Assembly (NCBI RefSeq): GCF_003428335.1
Contig: NZ_CP031704.1
Coordinates: 3,844,001-3,908,000 of the forward strand
Direction: 5' to 3'
Length of the DNA: 64,000 bases
Origin: Solimonas sp. K1W22B-7
GTDB taxonomy: Bacteria; Pseudomonadota; Gammaproteobacteria; Nevskiales; Nevskiaceae
Shown here piece by piece: positions 61,108-64,000 of the stretch; positions within the stretch are counted from its first letter, which is position 1, and each line of letters begins with the position of its first letter. A program made the position numbers and the translations under genes. Below the pieces are notes generated by a model. The model did no database searches. It saw only the letters and a program-made list of their open reading frames with translations, and was not told the DNA's origin.

Positions 61108-61122
61108 GGCGATGTCTCCCGA

Positions 61123-62973
61123 TCAATCCGCGATCGCGTGAAGCGCCGCGGGATCGTTGTAGTTCTCGGCCATGCTGGTGACGAAGGCGTCGATGAACAC
61201 GTGCATTTCCGCCACGCATTCCTTGATCCGCACCGTCAGGTAGTTGTAGCCGAACAGCGCCGGGATGGCGACGGCCATGCCGGCCACGGTGGCGGCCAGT
61301 GCCGCCGAGATGCCGGGTGCGATGGCGTTGACGTTGACCTCGCCCGCCGCGGCGACGCCGGCGAAGGTGATCATGACGCCGACCACGGTGCCGAGCAGGC
61401 CGATGAAGGGGCCGCCGGAGATCGCGATGGTCAGCAGCACCATGCGCTTGTTGAGCGCCTGCATCTCGCGCACCAGGGTCGAATCGAGCTTGGCGCGGAT
61501 CGCATGGATCGACTGCTCGGAGAGCGTGTCGCTGTAGCGCCCGTGGCGCTTCTCGCTGCTCAGGCGGCGGTGCAGTTCGCCGATGCCGGTATTGAACATG
61601 TGCGTCAGCGGCGAATCACGCATGCGCTCCAGTGCTTCGTCTTCCAGCTTCAGCCGGACGCTGGCCTTGCCGTCGGGTACCGTGGCCTGGTGCAGCACGG
61701 CGAAGTCGCCGTCGGCCAGTTCGTAGGCGTCGAGGAACACGCGGTTGGCCTTGGACACCTGGCCGACCTGGCTGGCCTTGACGGCCATCAGGTACCAGCT
61801 GTAGACCATCATCAGCATCAGGATGATGATCACGATCCAGCCGTCGAGCGTGACCGAACCCATGATGATGCCGACGTAGCCGGTGCTCCAGGACGACTGC
61901 ACCTCGTCGGCGCCCAGCGTCACCAGCTTGTCGGCGACACCCTGGTTCTTGGCCTCCAGGCGCAGCATCGCGACATCGCGCGCGCTGCTGGCCAGCTTCA
62001 TTTCGTCGATCTCGCCGCGGAACGGCATTTCCACCGGGGCACCGTTGACGCCGCCCTGGCCGCCCAGCGTGGCGGCGCCGGCGATCACCGGCAGGCCGCG
62101 CGCCAGCTGTCCGCGCGCCTCGCCGTCGACGTAGAGCGTCGACTGCGCCGCGGTCGCCACCACCGCGAGGTGATGCCACTCGCTGTCGGCGATCGATGCC
62201 GCCGGGGCGGATTCCTGCAACGGGCCGGGGCCGTCGGCGAAGCCGAAGTACGGCGCGCCGCTGCGCAGGGCGACGACGAAGGAGCGCCCGGCGTCGCGCT
62301 GCGCGTAGATCACCGCCTCGGGGTCGGTGGCGCCGGTCTTGATCCAGGCCGACCAGGTCAGCGAGCCGCCCGCCGGCAGGGCCAGCGAGGGCGTGGCGGG
62401 CAGTGCCAGCACGGCGCTGCCGTCGAACTTGGCGGAGCCACCGATCAGGCCGCCGTCGTTGCCGGCCACGGCGCTGACGGCGTGATGCTGGAACGAGGTC
62501 GCATCCTGTGCCGGAGTACCGTTCTCGCCGAAGTGGTAGACCAGCTTCTGGTCGGCGTCGTAGCTGCCCTTGGCGTCGCCTTCGCCGGCGGCGTTGGTGT
62601 TGCCCCAGTACAGCCACAGCTTGACCGGCGTGCCGGCGGCCAGCTTCGGCACCTGCACCCAGATGAAGCCGAGGTTGAACACCGGGTCGAGCTTTTCGAT
62701 GTGGAACTTCAGCGTGGTCTTGTCGTCCTCCGCCACGATGCGCAGGTCGGAACCGTCGGCATTGGCGTCGGCGAAGGGGAACACGCCCTCGTGCAGGCGC
62801 AGCAGCACGACGCCGTTGTTCAGCTCGCCGCTGACGCCGGCCGCGGCCGGGTCCAGCGTGATCTGCTTGCGGAAGGACCAGTCATGATTCCACCAGGCGC
62901 TGGCTGGCTGCGACCAGGGCAGCAGCACGGCGGCGGCCAGTGCTGCGCGCTTCAAGACTTGACGTACGGACAT
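61123..62973 (-). CDS. ExbB-type proton channel fused to an exported DUF2341-LamG domain
   Basis: This 616-residue protein has AAGGGAG before ATG 62971-62973 and a signal peptide (LAAAVLLPWSQPASA). It continues WWNHDWSFRKQITLDP (DUF2341), a LamG/concanavalin-like lectin fold over about residues 150-350 (LVYHFGENGTP, LTWSAWIKTGATDPEAVIYA, EWHHLAVVATAAQSTLYVDG), then a membrane helix at about 376-397 (GWIVIIILMLMMVYSWYLMA). An ExbB/TolQ core (GGPFIGLLGTVVGVMITFAG, ISAALAATVAGMAVAIPALF) ends it. Normal ExbB has about 240 residues and no periplasmic domain of this kind. The fusion may sense or bind polysaccharide or protein in the periplasm. Confidence 0.9.
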   Translation of the reverse strand: MSVRQVLKRAALAAAVLLPWSQPASAWWNHDWSFRKQITLDPAAAGVSGELNNGVVLLRLHEGVFPFADANADGSDLRIVAEDDKTTLKFHIEKLDPVFNLGFIWVQVPKLAAGTPVKLWLYWGNTNAAGEGDAKGSYDADQKLVYHFGENGTPAQDATSFQHHAVSAVAGNDGGLIGGSAKFDGSAVLALPATPSLALPAGGSLTWSAWIKTGATDPEAVIYAQRDAGRSFVVALRSGAPYFGFADGPGPLQESAPAASIADSEWHHLAVVATAAQSTLYVDGEARGQLARGLPVIAGAATLGGQGGVNGAPVEMPFRGEIDEMKLASSARDVAMLRLEAKNQGVADKLVTLGADEVQSSWSTGYVGIIMGSVTLDGWIVIIILMLMMVYSWYLMAVKASQVGQVSKANRVFLDAYELADGDFAVLHQATVPDGKASVRLKLEDEALERMRDSPLTHMFNTGIGELHRRLSSEKRHGRYSDTLSEQSIHAIRAKLDSTLVREMQALNKRMVLLTIAISGGPFIGLLGTVVGVMITFAGVAAAGEVNVNAIAPGISAALAATVAGMAVAIPALFGYNYLTVRIKECVAEMHVFIDAFVTSMAENYNDPAALHAIAD

Positions 62974-62995
62974 CGCGGGTGACTCCCTTTGATTC

Positions 62996-64000
62996 TCAGA
63001 AACTGCCGAGGAGGCGGAACAGCACGCGGTCGTCACCGCTGGCCGTCGGTGCGCCACCGCCACTCGGCGTGTCGGTATTTAGTTCGAGCGTGAACGGCAC
63101 GTCCTGCAGGGCCTTGGCCCAGACCAGGTCCAGGCTGACGTACTCGCGCAGGCGCGCGCTCAGGCCGGCACCGGCGCTGAACAGCGTGAAATCGCGCGGA
63201 GCGTCGCCATCGGGAAACGGCCCGTGGTCGATCAGGCGCGCGGCGTCGGTGAACAGGTAGGGCTGCAGCTCGGTCAGGTAGCTGGCCCACTTGTGCGAGG
63301 CGAAGTAGTCGGGCAGCGAGGGCAGGCGCAGTTCGAGGTTGCCGACCAGGCCGCGGTCGGCCGAGGCCTCGGAGTCGAAGTAGCCGCGCACCGTGTCGAT
63401 GCCGCCAGCCGAGAGCTTTTCCGCCGGCAGCAGGGCCTGGCCGGTGATCTGGCCGGTCAGCCGGGCATTGATGGAAAAGCCCCTGGGCAGCGAGATCTGG
63501 TCGCCCAGCGAGGCGCGCAGGTAGATCGACTGGCCCTCGGCGCCGTAGCGGGTGAAATCGAGCTCGGTGTCCTGGCTGCCGACCACGCCGCTGGTGAAGA
63601 TCGCCGCCAGGCTGCTGTCGATGCGATGGCTGCTGCTGGCGTAGGTCTGCGAGAAGGTCAGGTTGATCGGCAGGTAGTCCACCGGCGCCAGTTCCACCAG
63701 GGACCCCTGGGCGCTGCGAACGATGAGCGTGGACTTGTAGCTCTTGTAGTCGGCGCCGAAGCTCAGCGAGGGGTACCAGTTCTCGATCGACGTGCTGAAG
63801 CGCTTGCTGGCGCTGAAGCCCACCGTCAGGTTGTCGGTGACCGAATTGACGCCGGGCCGCAGCGCAATGTCGCTGTCGGTCTTGAGCACGGTGAAGTCCA
63901 TGCTCCAGGACGGATCCGGCATCAGGGCCTGGTAGGTCGCCGACAAGGTGGTACCGTCGTCGGTACGCTCCGGCGCCGTCATGTACAGCAGCTTGAAGCT
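62996..64000 (-). CDS. Two-partner secretion transporter TpsB (ShlB/FhaC-like), partial
   Basis: The frame runs off the right edge. The 334 visible C-terminal residues are outer-membrane beta-strands (WSMDFTVLKTDSDIALRPGV, LSFGADYKSYKSTLIVRS, RLREYVSLDLVWAKALQDVP) ending in Phe. The Omp85/TpsB loop-6 motif is present as VRGYFDSEASADRGLVGNLE. The N-terminal plug and POTRA domains must lie beyond 64000. It is the first visible gene of the operon, 22 bases before the ExbB-fusion gene, and is the expected exporter of the 4108-residue exoprotein. Confidence 0.9.
   Translation of the reverse strand, partial: SFKLLYMTAPERTDDGTTLSATYQALMPDPSWSMDFTVLKTDSDIALRPGVNSVTDNLTVGFSASKRFSTSIENWYPSLSFGADYKSYKSTLIVRSAQGSLVELAPVDYLPINLTFSQTYASSSHRIDSSLAAIFTSGVVGSQDTELDFTRYGAEGQSIYLRASLGDQISLPRGFSINARLTGQITGQALLPAEKLSAGGIDTVRGYFDSEASADRGLVGNLELRLPSLPDYFASHKWASYLTELQPYLFTDAARLIDHGPFPDGDAPRDFTLFSAGAGLSARLREYVSLDLVWAKALQDVPFTLELNTDTPSGGGAPTASGDDRVLFRLLGSF

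Noticed and set aside
1-64000. tRNA, rRNA, CRISPR arrays, insertion sequences, prophage
   Set aside because: No direct-repeat array, transposase, integrase or recognisable structural RNA was seen by reading. A tRNA or RNA-family scan was not available to confirm this.

Overview
The window is GC-rich with strongly G/C-biased third codon positions. Its housekeeping genes (opgGH, lipA, mpl, rnd, a short-type adk, ppa), ornithine-lipid genes and REP-type palindromes of the GTGGGAGCGG kind point to a gammaproteobacterium of the Xanthomonadales/Nevskiales group (Solimonas-, Nevskia- or Lysobacter-like). The placement is inferred from gene content only. There are no rRNA, tRNA, CRISPR or transposase genes.

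Layout. 1-7.4 kb (+ strand): the end of a yellow/royal-jelly-like gene, osmoregulated periplasmic glucan synthesis (opgG-opgH), ornithine-lipid synthesis (olsB-olsA, with a hairpin over the olsB ribosome binding site), lipA and a small acidic protein. 7.4-16.2 kb: a three-repeat DUF4394 lipoprotein, mpl with a membrane protein, rnd, adk, ppa, a FecR-SPOR-like periplasmic protein and a DUF4870 membrane protein. 16.2-19.7 kb: a GH92 alpha-mannosidase lipoprotein with a ROK sugar kinase that lacks the family zinc cysteines. 19.9-29.1 kb: a methyltransferase, two AraC-type regulators, a CocE-type hydrolase, two short-chain dehydrogenases, a carboxymuconolactone-decarboxylase-family protein and a DUF1302 outer-membrane protein, ending in a truncated nucleotidyltransferase. 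29.1-39.3 kb: glucokinase, a large penicillin-acylase lipoprotein, a PPC-domain secreted protein, a small HExxH protein, and two tandem TPR/NTF2-like paralogues, one with three NTF2-like modules.

39.3-44.5 kb (- strand) is a curli operon in the order csgE-csgF-large curlin-csgG-curlin-lipoprotein. It lacks csgD and csgC. Its CsgG has a substituted pore constriction and a roughly 100-residue C-terminal tail.

44.6-64.0 kb (- strand, running off the right edge) is the most striking region. It reads as one tightly packed operon for two-partner secretion of a 4108-residue filamentous-haemagglutinin-type exoprotein. In transcription order it holds a TpsB transporter (partial), an ExbB proton channel fused to an exported DUF2341-LamG domain, ExbD, TonB, a putative porin, a periplasmic coiled-coil protein, a YbjN-fold protein and the TpsA exoprotein. 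Classical two-partner secretion has no inner-membrane energy module, so a dedicated ExbB-ExbD-TonB set inside a TpsB/TpsA operon is unusual. The exoprotein ends in a Cys-X8-Cys loop like the HMW1 surface anchor. Together with the neighbouring curli operon this looks like a cell-surface adhesion and biofilm-matrix island.
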